Below are positions 45,901-55,004 of a stretch of DNA of 64,000 bases, piece after piece. Positions within the stretch are counted from its first letter, which is position 1; each line of letters begins with the position of its first letter. The DNA comes from Serinibacter arcticus (lineage in GTDB: Bacteria > Actinomycetota > Actinomycetes > Actinomycetales > Beutenbergiaceae). The translations under genes were made by a program, and so were the position numbers. The DNA lies in the NCBI RefSeq assembly GCF_003121705.1, contig NZ_PYHR01000002.1:2356001-2420000 (forward strand), given 5' to 3'. The notes under the pieces are model-generated. The model was not told where the DNA came from, made no database searches, and saw nothing but the letters and a program-made list of their open reading frames with translations.

Positions 45901-48684
45901 GAAGTTGGAGCCGAACGGCTCGACGTTCTCGAACCCGATCTCCGACAGACGCGTCAGCACGGGCTCCAGGCCCTCGTCGTTCAGCCACGGCACCAGGGAG
46001 AACATGCCGATCGAGACCTGCTCGACCGGGATCTCCACGAGCGGCTCGGGCTCCGGCTCGGGCTGGTGGATCGCCCCGACGCCGACACCGTCGAAGTCGA
46101 TGGCGTCCAGCTCGAGACCGGCCGTGGCCGTGACGTGCACCGCACCCGTCCCGGTCGGGAACACGAGGTCGGCACCGGCGGGGCCGGTGAACGTGAACTC
46201 GGCCCACTCCGGGGAGGAGACCTCCGCCGTCGCGAACGGCTCGGCGTCGGCCGAGCCCCATCGCAGCTCGACGGTGCCCTCGCCGGAGGCGGAACCCGTG
46301 GCTCCGTCGATGCCGACGAAGTTCACCGTGTTCCAGGCGATGCTTCCGCCGTCGCCGTAGACGACCTTGGAGAACGCGCGCGCGGAGTCGTCCGCCACGA
46401 CCTCGACACCCTCGAAGGTGTCGGCGTGCTCGGCCTCCTTGTCGAAGGTGTTGAGCAGCGTGGTCAGCTCCGTGCGAGCCGGCGGGATGTCGCCCGCGCC
46501 CGCGTCGGTGTAGCCGGCCACGATGACGCCGAAGAGCTTCTCGGTCTCACCGTGCTCGACCGCCTCGGCGGGGGTGTTGAAGTTGCCCTCGCAGAGGTTC
46601 ACGCGCTGCTCGAGCGGGTGGGCGTGCGTGTCGTGACCGAGACCGAACGTCCAGTTCAGACGGGAGCAGGCGATGGTCGGCCCGTCCTCGACGTCGGTCG
46701 CCGTGTACTTGAACGGGACGTTGTCGCCCCAGGCGAAGAACCCGCCGTCGGCCGGGTACTCCAGCGTCAGGGTGGGCGAGGAGTTGCCCACCGTGACGTT
46801 CACGGTGGTGGCGGTCGACTTGCCCTGCGGGTCGGTGACGCGCAGGGAGACCGTGTACTGACCGAGCTCCTCGAAGGTGTGCTCCACGGTCGGCGTGGTG
46901 GCGTCGGTCTCACCGTCGGCGTCGAGGTCCCACGCGTACGTGATGTCCTCGCCCTCGGGGTCGTAGGAGCCCGAGCCGTCGAGCTCGACGGTCAGGGGTG
47001 CCTCGGAGCCCGAGTCGGGCGTCGCCGTGGCGACCGCGACGGGGCGCTTGTTCTCCGGCGCGTACTCGACGCGGTACAGGCCCGCCGTCGGGTTCTGGCG
47101 GAAGAAGCCCTTGCCGTAGTCGAGCACGTACATCGCGCCGTCAGGACCGATCTCCATGTCGATCGGGCCGGACCACGGCGCCTGGTTGTTCGTCTCGAGG
47201 TCCTCGTTGGGGAGGAAGTTCTCGATGTCGGTCACCTCGCCGTCGAAGTCGACGGTGCCGTCCTCGAGCTCCGCGAGGGAGATCGCGGCGACGTAGTCCT
47301 GGCTGAACTCGTACAGGAACGTCTTGCCGTCCCAGTACTCGGGCAGCTGACCCTCGTTCTCGATGCTCTCGTCGTAGCGGAACGTCGGCCCGCCCATCGG
47401 TCCCTGACCGCTCTGGGTGGTGAAGGTGACGAGGTCGTCCCACGGCTGGTCACCGGGGTTGTCGCCGTAGTGCAGCTGCGGCGCGGTCGCCGGGGGCTGC
47501 TCGACGAGCCCGGTGTTCCAGCGCGAGTCGTTGGTCGCGCCGGCGGTGCAGTGGAAGAACTCGCGAGGAGCGGAGTTCTCGAAGTCCCAGTTGTTGTAGT
47601 CGGAGTTGGGCCCGTGGCAGAAGGGCCAGCCGCCGTTCATCGGAACGGTGGTGGACTGCCACTCGACGTAGCCCATCGGCCCGCGGTCGGGGCTCTCGAC
47701 GGCGGAGTCCGGCCCGTAGTCGGCCCACGACAGTGCGCCGGTCTCGGGGTCCACCGCCATCCGGAACGGGTTGCGGAGCCCGTGGACGTACACCTCGTCG
47801 CGGGTCAACTCGCCACCGGGCTCCCAGAGGTTGCCCGCGGGGATCGTGTAGCTGCCGTTCTCCTGCACGGTGATGCGCAGGATCTTGCCGCGGAGGTCGT
47901 TGGTGTTGCCGGCGCCGCGACGGGCGTCCTGGCCGGGGGCGACGCCGGGGGCGTCGTTGTTCGGAGCGAAGCCGTTGGCCCCGACCGCACCCGCGGGGGT
48001 GTTGTCACCCGTGGCGAGCAGCAGGTTGCCGTCGAGGTCGAAGTCGATGTCCCCGGCGACGTGGCAGCACTGTCCGCGCTGCACCTCGACCTGGAGGATC
48101 TTCTGCTCGGTGGCCATGTCGAGCGCACCGGCCTCCGCGTCCCACTGGATGCGGCTGAGCTGGTTGTAGCCGAGCCACTGGTCCCAGTAGGACGACTCGT
48201 CCTCACCCTCGGGCAGGGTGGTGGGCGAGGAACCGGCCGGTGTGGTCTCGGGGTAGCGCTCGCCCTCCATCACGCGGGGTGCGTAGAAGAGGTAGACCCA
48301 GCCGTTCTCGGCGAAGTCCGGGTCGAGGACGAGGTTCTGGAGCCCGTCCTCGGAGTTGGCGTAGACGTCGATCGTGTTGACGACCTCGGTGATCCCCGTC
48401 TCGGGATCGGTGTGGCGGATCTCGCCGCTGCGCGCCGTGTGCAGCACGGTCAGGTCCGGCATGACGGCGAGCCCGATGGGCTCACCGGTGTCCTGGGTCA
48501 GCAGGACACGCTCGTAGTTGCTCCAGTCCAGGGCCGGGTCGACGGGCTCGTCGGCCGGCTGGTCCTCCTGGACCGCAACGGGGGGTGCGTCGGCGCCGAC
48601 GGGGGCGGCGTACGCGGTGGGCGGGAGCATCAGGGCTCCCGCTGCGGCAGCGACGACCGCTGCCCGCAGGGGTGTGCGTCTCAC
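42937..48684 (-). CDS. Secreted 1915-aa fusion: sugar dehydrogenase, PKD, CBM-like, two isomerase barrels, SLH-like
   Basis: Giant exported multidomain protein. Domains in order: signal peptide (1-26); glucose/sorbosone-dehydrogenase-type beta-propeller (about 50-540; HGLRNPFRMAVDPETG, CCHVAGDIDFDLDGNLLLATGDN); PKD (544-634); ThuA-fusion-type insert with GLGHDTHAHPL (640-745); CBM6/35-like (758-870); xylose-isomerase-like TIM barrel 1 (883-1146); a CHRD/SOD-like segment with LEPDTEYPSHLHGGQC (1151-1300); an Ig/OmpL47-like strand set (1313-1375); TIM barrel 2 (1378-1641), a clear duplicate of barrel 1 (shared GQEYVGSGGFAAPGI, GVGKFFGHNHA); a linker; three SLH-like repeats (1725-1913). GTG 48684 has AAGGA about 10 nt upstream. 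Last large gene of the ABC/Gfo locus. Oxidation of a surface-bound sugar is inferred. Confidence 0.85.
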   Translation of the reverse strand: MRRTPLRAAVVAAAAGALMLPPTAYAAPVGADAPPVAVQEDQPADEPVDPALDWSNYERVLLTQDTGEPIGLAVMPDLTVLHTARSGEIRHTDPETGITEVVNTIDVYANSEDGLQNLVLDPDFAENGWVYLFYAPRVMEGERYPETTPAGSSPTTLPEGEDESSYWDQWLGYNQLSRIQWDAEAGALDMATEQKILQVEVQRGQCCHVAGDIDFDLDGNLLLATGDNTPAGAVGANGFAPNNDAPGVAPGQDARRGAGNTNDLRGKILRITVQENGSYTIPAGNLWEPGGELTRDEVYVHGLRNPFRMAVDPETGALSWADYGPDSAVESPDRGPMGYVEWQSTTVPMNGGWPFCHGPNSDYNNWDFENSAPREFFHCTAGATNDSRWNTGLVEQPPATAPQLHYGDNPGDQPWDDLVTFTTQSGQGPMGGPTFRYDESIENEGQLPEYWDGKTFLYEFSQDYVAAISLAELEDGTVDFDGEVTDIENFLPNEDLETNNQAPWSGPIDMEIGPDGAMYVLDYGKGFFRQNPTAGLYRVEYAPENKRPVAVATATPDSGSEAPLTVELDGSGSYDPEGEDITYAWDLDADGETDATTPTVEHTFEELGQYTVSLRVTDPQGKSTATTVNVTVGNSSPTLTLEYPADGGFFAWGDNVPFKYTATDVEDGPTIACSRLNWTFGLGHDTHAHPLEQRVNLCEGNFNTPAEAVEHGETEKLFGVIVAGYTDAGAGDIPPARTELTTLLNTFDKEAEHADTFEGVEVVADDSARAFSKVVYGDGGSIAWNTVNFVGIDGATGSASGEGTVELRWGSADAEPFATAEVSSPEWAEFTFTGPAGADLVFPTGTGAVHVTATAGLELDAIDFDGVGVGAIHQPEPEPEPLVEIPVEQVSIGMFSLVPWLNDEGLEPVLTRLSEIGFENVEPFGSNFSGYSAQEFRALTDGLGLAVPTSHYNVEEGTFDATLEYVATLGQEYVGSGGFAAPGITTYESTLETAATMNRLGARSVEAGVGKFFGHNHAVEFTTEHTYGEHADQTASAWELLVEHTDEDLVTFQVDVAWAAHAGVDVVQLLEEHGERIELLHIKDATNLGVGDPTFVNLGEGEVPLQDILRKAEEVGVEYYTIEYDRAADGEGFASAGFEYLTGIPAGGGTDPEPSSVTANVLGTSHGVLEPHAHDEGGHAGHSGTASAAADNGITGTATMVKTAEGTTVTVDAAGLEPDTEYPSHLHGGQCVDMGGHYQNDPSGPMAPPNEIWVSSTDDVRGGLVSDAEGNASGQGSADWVARQVPLSVMIHESVFPGMPVSCADFSAYDAPATVVVDGGDAEVEYSVNDGEWATYDGPFDVTEAGDYTVTYRETDENDETTSIGRIDFSVVEGGDTDPELVQIPVEQVSMGMFSLNNWANQIGWPNVMERLSAIGFENIEPFGSTLRGYEAQDFRDLADSLGLSIPSSHYNTAENTFDATLEYVSTLGQEYVGSGGFAAPGISSYENTLATAATMNRLGERSVEAGVGKFFGHNHAGEFTTTYEHEGEVQSAWEILVAETDAEHVTFQVDVAWAAHAGVDVVELLEEHGDRIELLHVKDATNLGGSVNPTFVNLGQGDVPLQDILAKGQETGVAYYVTEFDGSPANEVFSTQGFEYLTGLEAGEIGPLTPVTPAAVEFTAELGAAGTYTVPAVEGVEYLVSNAVVEAGTYPGAGTVTVTARPTLGFEFTEGATRQWAFTFSPFLDVAVDNLFFTEIEWLANAGISTGWATPAGAEFRPLTPIARDAMAAFLYRLADSPEFDAPEVSPFVDVPTSNMFYKEIAWLADQDISTGWVTASGAEFRPLDPIGRDAMAAFLYRMADSPEFDAPETSPFTDVTPQTQFYAEITWLVDEGIATGWLGNDGTAMYQPVAPIARDAMAAFLARFHEAGYSGIE

Positions 48685-48825
48685 AGGTGCACTTCCTTCG
48701 TCATCGAGGGGGTGTGCTCGCGGCCCGTCCTCGCGGTCGGGCCGTTCAAGAGGCGTGTCTGACGTGTCTCGATGCTCCTTTCTCGCGTGCCCCTGCCAGT
48801 GCCCCCTGCTCGACTCCCGACCCGG

Positions 48826-49830
48826 TCAGCGGGTCGAGAAGGCTGCGTCGAACGCGGCGTCCGAGGGCTCGAACGCCGAGCGGCGGACGAACTCCAGGGC
48901 CTGCGGCGCGCCGACGAGACGGTCCATCCCGGCGTCCTCCCACTCCACGGACAGCGGGCCCGTGTAGCCGATGGTGTTGAGCATCCGGAACGCGTCCTCC
49001 CACGGGACGTCGCCGCGGCCCGTGGAGATGAAGTCCCACCCGCGACGCGGATCGGCCCAGGCGAGGTGGGAGGAGAGCCGGCCGTTGCGGCCGTTGGTCA
49101 TCCGCTTCTTCGTGTCCTTGCAGTGGACGTGGTAGATCCGGTCGGCGAAGTCCCACAGGAACGACACCGGGTCCAGGTCCTGCCACACCATGTGCGAGGG
49201 GTCCCAGTTCAGGCCGAAGCTCTCGCGGTGGCCGATCGCCTCGAGCGTGCGCTTGGTGGTCCAGTAGTCGTAGGCGATCTCCGAGGGGTGGACCTCGAGC
49301 GCGAAGCGCACGCCCACCTCCTCGAACACGTCCATGATCGGGTTCCACCGGTCGGCGAAGTCCTGGTAGCCGGCCTCCACGAGCTCCTCACGCACCGGCG
49401 GGAACATCGCGACGTACTTCCAGATCGCGGACCCCGTGAACCCGGTCACGGTCGTCGCGCCGAGGCGGGCGGCCGCGCGCGCCGTCATCTTGAGCTCCTC
49501 GGCGGCGCGCTGACGCACGCCCTCGGGCTCGCCGTCGCCCCAGATCCGGTCGGGCAGGATGTCGCGGTGCCGCGCGTCGATCGGGTCGTCGCAGACGGCC
49601 TGGCCCTTGAGGTGGTTGGCCACGGTCCACACCTTCAGGCCGTTGCGCTCCAGGATCGCGAGCCGGTCGGCGACGTAGTCGTCGTCCTCGGCCGCGCGCC
49701 AGACGTCGAGGTGGTCGCCCCAGGCGGCCAGCTCGAGACCGTCGAAGCCCCACTCCCCCGCGAGGCGCGCCACCTCCTCGAAGGGGAGGTCGGCCCACTG
49801 GCCGGTGAACAGCGTGATCGGTCGAGCCAT
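48826..49830 (-). CDS. Sugar phosphate isomerase/epimerase-like (xylose isomerase-like TIM barrel)
   Basis: 334-residue cytosolic TIM-barrel protein of the AP-endonuclease-2/IolE-like family. It opens with [20 protein letters not shown]; the metal-binding pattern shows Glu in [10 protein letters not shown] near 179, Asp/His in [11 protein letters not shown] near 211, His in IYHVHCKDT and Glu in [13 protein letters not shown] near 294. ATG 49830 has AGGA 7 nt upstream and is preferred over ATG 49833. It follows Gfo/Idh by 87 bp; such pairs isomerise keto-sugars formed by the dehydrogenase. Substrate unknown. Confidence 0.88.
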   Translation of the reverse strand: MARPITLFTGQWADLPFEEVARLAGEWGFDGLELAAWGDHLDVWRAAEDDDYVADRLAILERNGLKVWTVANHLKGQAVCDDPIDARHRDILPDRIWGDGEPEGVRQRAAEELKMTARAAARLGATTVTGFTGSAIWKYVAMFPPVREELVEAGYQDFADRWNPIMDVFEEVGVRFALEVHPSEIAYDYWTTKRTLEAIGHRESFGLNWDPSHMVWQDLDPVSFLWDFADRIYHVHCKDTKKRMTNGRNGRLSSHLAWADPRRGWDFISTGRGDVPWEDAFRMLNTIGYTGPLSVEWEDAGMDRLVGAPQALEFVRRSAFEPSDAAFDAAFSTR

Positions 49831-49917
49831 CATCAGTCCTCTCGGTTGCCGGCGAGCCGTGGGTGGCGCGCCGGGGTGCCGCACGTCCCTGTGCGACGGG
49901 GTCGTGTCAGGGTCGTG

Positions 49918-51132
49918 TCAGGCCGGCACGTGGGCGGGAGCCGCGAACCGGGCCCCGGGCACGGAGACCCACGAGCGCCGGTCCTGCGAGCTGCGCTCGA
50001 CGGCGTCGAGCACCCGCTGGATGCCGAGGGCGTCGGCGAAGCTCGGCGTCGGGTCCTGGCCCGACGCGATGGCGCCGACGAGGTCGGCCGCCTGGTTGAC
50101 GAAGCCGTGGTCGTAGCCGAGGCCGTGCCCCGGCGGCCACCAGGCCGTGAGGTAGGGGTGCTCGGGCTCGGTCACCACGACGCGGCGGAACCCCTGCACG
50201 TGCGGGTCGTCGCCGGTGTCCAGCACGTTCAGCACGTTCATGTCCTCGAAGTCGAAGCTCAGCGCCCCGCGTGAGCCGTTGATCTCCAGGCGGATGGCGT
50301 TCTTGCGACCGGTCGCGAACCGGGTCGCCTCGAAGGTTCCGAGGCCACCGCCGGAGAGCTCGGCCAGGAACACCGCGGCGTCGTCGACCGTGACGGGGCC
50401 GCGCTCGGTGCCGGCCCGACCGGTGAAGCCGCCCGAGGCGGCCTGCACGGGCCGCTCGGTGACGAAGGTGCGCAGCGCACCGGTGACGGTCTCGAGGTGC
50501 TCGCCGGTGATGAACTGGACGAGGTCGACGATGTGCGAGCCGATGTCTCCGAGGGCGCCGGAGCCGGCGAGCTTCTTGTCCAGGCGCCAGGACAGCGGCG
50601 CCTCGGGGTCCAGGAGCCAGTCCTGGAGGTACTGCGCGCGGACGTGCCGGATCTCGCCGATCCGGCCCTCCGCCACGAGCTGCCGCGCGAGCTGGATCGC
50701 GGGCACCCGGCGATAGGTGAAGCCGACCATCGCGCGAACGCCGCGGCTCGCGGCGAGCTCGGCCGCCAGCGTCATCTGCTCGGCCTCGGCGATGCTGTTG
50801 GCCAGCGGCTTCTCGCACAGCACGTGCTTGCCCGCCTCGAGTGCGGCGACGGCGATCTCGGCGTGCGTGTGGCCGGGGGTGCAGATGTCGACCACGTCGA
50901 TGTCGTCGCGGGTGAGGACCTCGCGCCAGTCGGTGGAGGACTCCTCCCACCCCAGTCGCTCGGCCGCCGCGGCCGTGGCCTCGCCGTCACGACCGCAGAC
51001 GACGGTCATCCGAGGTTCGAGCGGAAGGTCGAAGGCGCGTGGCGCGGTGCGCCAGGCGTGCGAGTGGGTGGCCCCCATGAACGCGTGGCCGATGAGCGCG
51101 ATGCCGAGCTCGGGCTTGCTGGTGATGGTCAT
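49918..51132 (-). CDS. Gfo/Idh/MocA family oxidoreductase
   Basis: 404-residue NAD(P)-dependent sugar/inositol-type dehydrogenase. The Rossmann opening is LGIALIGHAFMGATHSHAWR (GxGxxG-like but GHAFMG), followed by VDICTPGHTHAEIAVAALEA and the catalytic-Lys motif HVLCEKPLA near residue 100. The C-terminal domain has GSGALGDIGSHIVDLVQFITG (Asp/His near 190-195). ATG 51132 has AGGA 8 nt upstream. It sits after a hairpin that separates it from the solute-binding gene. Confidence 0.92.
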   Translation of the reverse strand: MTITSKPELGIALIGHAFMGATHSHAWRTAPRAFDLPLEPRMTVVCGRDGEATAAAAERLGWEESSTDWREVLTRDDIDVVDICTPGHTHAEIAVAALEAGKHVLCEKPLANSIAEAEQMTLAAELAASRGVRAMVGFTYRRVPAIQLARQLVAEGRIGEIRHVRAQYLQDWLLDPEAPLSWRLDKKLAGSGALGDIGSHIVDLVQFITGEHLETVTGALRTFVTERPVQAASGGFTGRAGTERGPVTVDDAAVFLAELSGGGLGTFEATRFATGRKNAIRLEINGSRGALSFDFEDMNVLNVLDTGDDPHVQGFRRVVVTEPEHPYLTAWWPPGHGLGYDHGFVNQAADLVGAIASGQDPTPSFADALGIQRVLDAVERSSQDRRSWVSVPGARFAAPAHVPA

Positions 51133-51159
51133 GCTCGATGTCCTTCCCGGTTGGTGGGC

Positions 51160-51192
51160 CACGGGGCCCCGAGCGTGGCTCGGGGCCCCGTG
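51160..51192 (-). terminator. Hairpin between solute-binding and Gfo/Idh genes
   Basis: Perfect 14-bp stem (51160-51173 / 51179-51192) with loop CGTGG and arm core CACGGGGCCCCGAG. It starts 27 nt after the solute-binding stop. It may be a partial terminator, or protect the mRNA 3' end so that the binding protein is made in excess. Confidence 0.7.
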
Positions 51193-51219
51193 ACCGCGAC
51201 CGCTACGTGCCGTGCTGGA

Positions 51220-52289
51220 TCAGGACTCGAACGCCATGGGCAGGTACTGCTCGACGTTGTCCTGGGTCACGACCGGGGCGAACAGCTGGATCTCGCGCGG
51301 GACCTCGAACTGGACGAGGTCGCTCATGCCCTTCTGCTGCGCCAGGAGGCGGGCCAGACGGACGCCGTCGGCGGCCTGAGTGGACGGGTAGACGACCGTG
51401 GCCTGGACGACCGAGTCGCCCGACTGGATCTCGCGCATCATGTTCGCCGAGCCGGCGCCGCCGACCATGAAGAACTCGCTGCGTCCGGCGTTCTCGATGG
51501 CCGCGAGGACCCCGACGCCCTGGTCGTCGTCGTGGTTCCAGATCGCGTCGATCTGCGGCGCGGCCTGCAGCAGGCCGGCGGTGGCGGACTCGCCGCCCTG
51601 GACGGTGAAGTCGGCGGCGACGCGGTTGGAGACCTCGAGGCCGCAGTCGCCCAGCGCCTCGGCGAAGCCGGCGCTGCGGTCCTGCGTCAGCGGCAGGGAG
51701 TCGATGCCGGCGATCTCGGCCACGACGGCGTCGGACTGACCCTCGAGCTGCTCGCAGATGTACTGCCCGGCCGAGACGCCCATGCCGTAGTTGTCGCCGA
51801 GCACCGTGGTGCGGGCGGCGAACGGGCTGGAGAACTCGCGGTCGACGTTGACGACCGGGATGCCGGCCTCCATGGCTCGGGTGGCGACGGCCGTCAGAGC
51901 GGCGCCGTCGAAGGGCAGCACCACGATGGCGTCGACGTCGTCGTTGATGAACTGCTCGATCTGGGCGATCTGGGCGTTCACGTCGTCGGTGCCCTCGGAC
52001 AGGCGGAACTCGACGTCCTCGTAGCGGTCGGCCTCGGCCTGCGCGCCGCGGGTGATCGCGCCGATCCAGCCGTGACCGGCGGCGGGGCCGGAGAAGCCGA
52101 TCGTGACGGTCTCGCCGACCTCGTCGTTGGCGCCGCCGCCGGCGGCGGGGGCGGACTCACCGCCGGTGGCGGCGGGCTCGGTCTCGGGGCGGGGGGCTCG
52201 TTGCCGGTGCAGGCGGTCAGGACCAGGGCCGTGGCGGCAAGGGCTCCGACGGCCGTCCAACGACGGCGGGGGGTGGTGGTGCGAGACAT
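51220..52289 (-). CDS. Sugar ABC transporter substrate-binding lipoprotein, frameshifted
   Basis: 356 residues if one base is restored; a periplasmic-binding type-1 (ribose/RbsB-like) lipoprotein. N-terminal signal with lipobox LTAC (ATALVLTACTGNEPP), then after G6 52191-52196 (C6 on the coding strand) the -1 frame continues RPETEPAATGGESAPAAGGG and the binding fold (VTIGFSGPAAGHGWIGAITR, INDDVDAIVVLPFDGAAL, IPVVNVDREF, AIWNHDDDQGVGVLAAIENAG). One more C joins them. ATG 52289 has AAGGAGG. It captures a sugar for the adjacent permease and ATPase. Confidence 0.88.
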
Positions 52290-52428
52290 GCGTTCCTCCT
52301 TGAATGCAACGGGTGTGTGGCAGGCGCCACCAGGGTGGAGCGGGTCGAGCGGGTGGAGCTGAGGGTGGGCGGACGGTGGTGCTGATCGGCGGTGGGGCCG
52401 ATCGGGTGAGGGCGACGCCGGAGCGTCG

Positions 52429-53481
52429 CTACCTTCGCTGGACGGTCGCGAAGCGCTGCTGCAGGAGGACGGCGATGACGATGATCGCGCCCTTGGCCAG
52501 CGCCTGGACCGAGGAGTCGAGGTTGTTCTGCGTGAAGACGTTGGTGAGGATCTGGAAGACCAGCACACCCAGCACGGTGCCGACGATCGTGCCGCGCCCA
52601 CCGGCCAGCAGCGTGCCGCCGATGACGACGGCGGCGATCGCGTCGAGCTCGTACAGGTAGCCGTTGCTCGAGGAGCCGGAGTTGACGCGGGACAGCATCA
52701 TCACCGCGGCGATGCCGGCGCACAGGCCCGCGACCGCGAAGACCCACATGGTGTGGCGCTTGACGTTGATGCCCGCGAGGCGGGCGGCCTCGGGGTTGCC
52801 ACCGACGGCGACCGTGCGGCGGCCGAACGTGGTGCGCGTCAGCACGAACCAGCCGGCGGCCGCGACGAGCGCGAACATCCAGACGATCTTCGGGACTCCG
52901 AGGAGGTCACCGCTGAACGTGGTGGTGAACCCGGAGTCGCGGACGAGCTGCGTCTGGCGGCCCGAGATGATCTCCGCCAGGCCTCGTGCGGCCACCAGCA
53001 TGGCGAGCGTCGCGATGAACGCCACCACCCGCCCGTAGGCGACGAGCAACCCGTTCACGAGACCGGCGGCGACACCGACGGCGACCGCGGTCAGGACCAT
53101 CACGATCCAGCCGAACTGGCCGGCCATGTTCTGCGTGGCCCACGTGGTGGCCCACACGGTGGCGAGCCCCATGACGGACCCGACCGAGAGGTCGATGCCG
53201 CCCGCGGTGATGACGAAGGTCATGCCGACGCTGATCACGCCGATGACGGCGGCCTGCTGGAGGATGACCAGCATGTTGGGGACGCTGAGGAACCGGTCAC
53301 CCGCGGTGACGGTGCCGATCACCAGGAGCAGGACCAGCGCCAGGACCAGACCGAGGGTCTGACCGAGGCCCAGCCCTCCGCCCAGCTTCGGCTTCCTGGA
53401 CGGGGTGGCCTGCCCCTCGGTCTGCTCGACCGGGGCCTGGTCGCCGTCGGTCGTGGTCGTTGTAGCCGAGCTGTCGCTCAC
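52429..53481 (-). CDS. Sugar ABC transporter permease (RbsC-like)
   Basis: 350-residue inner-membrane permease with a charged N-terminal tail of about 40 residues, then 8-10 helices. Family motifs are ITAGGIDLSVGSVMGLATV near 93, AFIATLAMLVAARGLAEIISG near 155, TTFGRRTVAVGGNPEAARLAGI near 220 and IGGTLLAGGRGTIVGT near 290. Start GTG 53481 overlaps the ATPase stop as GTGA. A 139-bp gap with two small hairpins (52384-52402, 52412-52429) precedes the binding-protein gene. Confidence 0.93.
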   Translation of the reverse strand: MSDSSATTTTTDGDQAPVEQTEGQATPSRKPKLGGGLGLGQTLGLVLALVLLLVIGTVTAGDRFLSVPNMLVILQQAAVIGVISVGMTFVITAGGIDLSVGSVMGLATVWATTWATQNMAGQFGWIVMVLTAVAVGVAAGLVNGLLVAYGRVVAFIATLAMLVAARGLAEIISGRQTQLVRDSGFTTTFSGDLLGVPKIVWMFALVAAAGWFVLTRTTFGRRTVAVGGNPEAARLAGINVKRHTMWVFAVAGLCAGIAAVMMLSRVNSGSSSNGYLYELDAIAAVVIGGTLLAGGRGTIVGTVLGVLVFQILTNVFTQNNLDSSVQALAKGAIIVIAVLLQQRFATVQRR

Positions 53482-54998
53482 GCGTGTGCTCCTTCCATGA
53501 CGAGGTCGAGCACGGTGTGCTCGTCGATCTCGGATGCGGGACCGGTGTGGACCACGCGGCCGTCGGCGACGACCAGCACGCGGTCCGCGAGGCCGAGGAC
53601 TTCCTCGATCTCGCTGGAGACGAGCACGACCGCGGTCCCGCGCCGGGTGAGCTCTCGGATCAGCTGGTAGATCTCGGCGCGTGCCCCGACGTCGACGCCA
53701 CGCGTCGGCTCGTCCAGCAGCAGCACGTCGCAGCCGTGCACGAGCCAGCGGGCGAGCATCGCCTTCTGCTGGTTGCCGCCGGAGAGGGTGCGGATGTTGC
53801 GCTCGACGTTCGGGGGCGCCAGGTGGAGCGCGACCGCCTGCTCCTTGGCGGCCTTGCGCTCGGCGCGCTCGTCGAGCAGGCCGAACCGGGCGAACCGGGC
53901 GAAGGTCGAGAGGGTGATGTTGCGGTAGATCGGCTCGTCGAGCAGGAGCCCCTGGCTCTTGCGCTCCTCGGGCGCCAGCCCGATGCCGCGGCGCACCGCG
54001 TCGGTGACCGAACCGCGGCGCAGCGTCGTGCCGTTGACGCGGACCGATCCCGCGGTGGCGCGGCGTGCGCCGTAGAGGGTCTCGAGGATCTCGGAGCGTC
54101 CGGCGCCGACGAGTCCGGCCATGCCCACGACCTCGCCGGGTCGGACCGAGAAGCTCACGGGCTCGAACGTCCCCTCCAGCGCGAGGTCCTCGACCTCGAG
54201 CACGGGCGTCTCGGACTGGGGCCCGACGGCGTCGCCGCCGAAGTTCGTCACGACGTCGCGACCGGTCATCAGGGAGATGAGCTTCGCCGTCGGTGTCTCG
54301 GAGACGGGGAGGGAGGTGGCGACGGTGCGCCCGTCCTTGATGACGGTGATGCGGTCACCGATCTGCCGGATCTCCTCGAGGCGGTGGGAGATGTAGACGA
54401 TGGCCACCCCGTGGTCGCGCAGGGTGTTGACGACACGGAAGAGCTGGTTCACCTCCTCCTGGTCCAGGACCGCGGACGGCTCGTCCATGATCATCAGCTG
54501 CGCGTCGTGAGAGAGCGCGCGGGCCATCTGGACGACCTGCTTGCCGGCCGCGGAGAGCGAGCCGACGAGACGACCCGGGCGGATCTCGGAGTGGCCGAGC
54601 CGCCCGAGCAGCTCCTTGGCGCGACGGTTGGCCTCACCGCGCTTGAGCACGCCACCGGTGGCGAGCTCGTTGCCCAGGAAGATGTTCTCCGTCACTGTCA
54701 GGCCGTCGACGACGTCGAGCTCCTGGAAGATCGTGGCGATGCCCATCTTGAGGGCGGCCGCCGTCGAGGTCAGCTTGACGACCTCGCCCTTCCAGCGGAT
54801 CTCGCCCGCGGTCGGCTGATGAGCTCCGGCGAGCACCTTGATCAGCGTCGACTTGCCCGCACCGTTCTGACCGAGGAGGCAGTGGACCTCACCGGGCACG
54901 ACGTGCAGATCGACACCGTCGAGAGCCCGAACTCCGGGGAACTCCTTGACGATTGCGTTCATCTCCAGCAGCTCCGCTGGCGGGTCCTCTGTGACCAT
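53478..54998 (-). CDS. Sugar ABC transporter ATP-binding protein (RbsA-like, two NBDs)
   Basis: 506-residue double nucleotide-binding-domain ATPase. NBD1 has Walker A LLGQNGAGKSTL near 43, signature LSAAGKQVVQMARAL near 145 (degenerate at the Q loop side) and Walker B LMIMDEPSA near 166. NBD2 has a degenerate P-loop (MAGLVGAGRSEILETLYG near 285), signature LSGGNQQKAMLARWL near 403 and VLLLDEPTRGVDVGA near 425. This is typical of RbsA/MglA. ATG 54998 is leaderless behind a near-consensus promoter. First gene of the operon. Confidence 0.94.
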   Translation of the reverse strand: MVTEDPPAELLEMNAIVKEFPGVRALDGVDLHVVPGEVHCLLGQNGAGKSTLIKVLAGAHQPTAGEIRWKGEVVKLTSTAAALKMGIATIFQELDVVDGLTVTENIFLGNELATGGVLKRGEANRRAKELLGRLGHSEIRPGRLVGSLSAAGKQVVQMARALSHDAQLMIMDEPSAVLDQEEVNQLFRVVNTLRDHGVAIVYISHRLEEIRQIGDRITVIKDGRTVATSLPVSETPTAKLISLMTGRDVVTNFGGDAVGPQSETPVLEVEDLALEGTFEPVSFSVRPGEVVGMAGLVGAGRSEILETLYGARRATAGSVRVNGTTLRRGSVTDAVRRGIGLAPEERKSQGLLLDEPIYRNITLSTFARFARFGLLDERAERKAAKEQAVALHLAPPNVERNIRTLSGGNQQKAMLARWLVHGCDVLLLDEPTRGVDVGARAEIYQLIRELTRRGTAVVLVSSEIEEVLGLADRVLVVADGRVVHTGPASEIDEHTVLDLVMEGAHA

Positions 54999-55004
54999 AC
55001 GGCG

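Noticed and set aside
42523-48762. Very long plus-strand open frame (about 2079 codons)
   Set aside because: It is antisense to the secreted fusion gene; its translation is low-complexity Arg/Val/Gly with no domain, a known artefact of GC-rich third positions.
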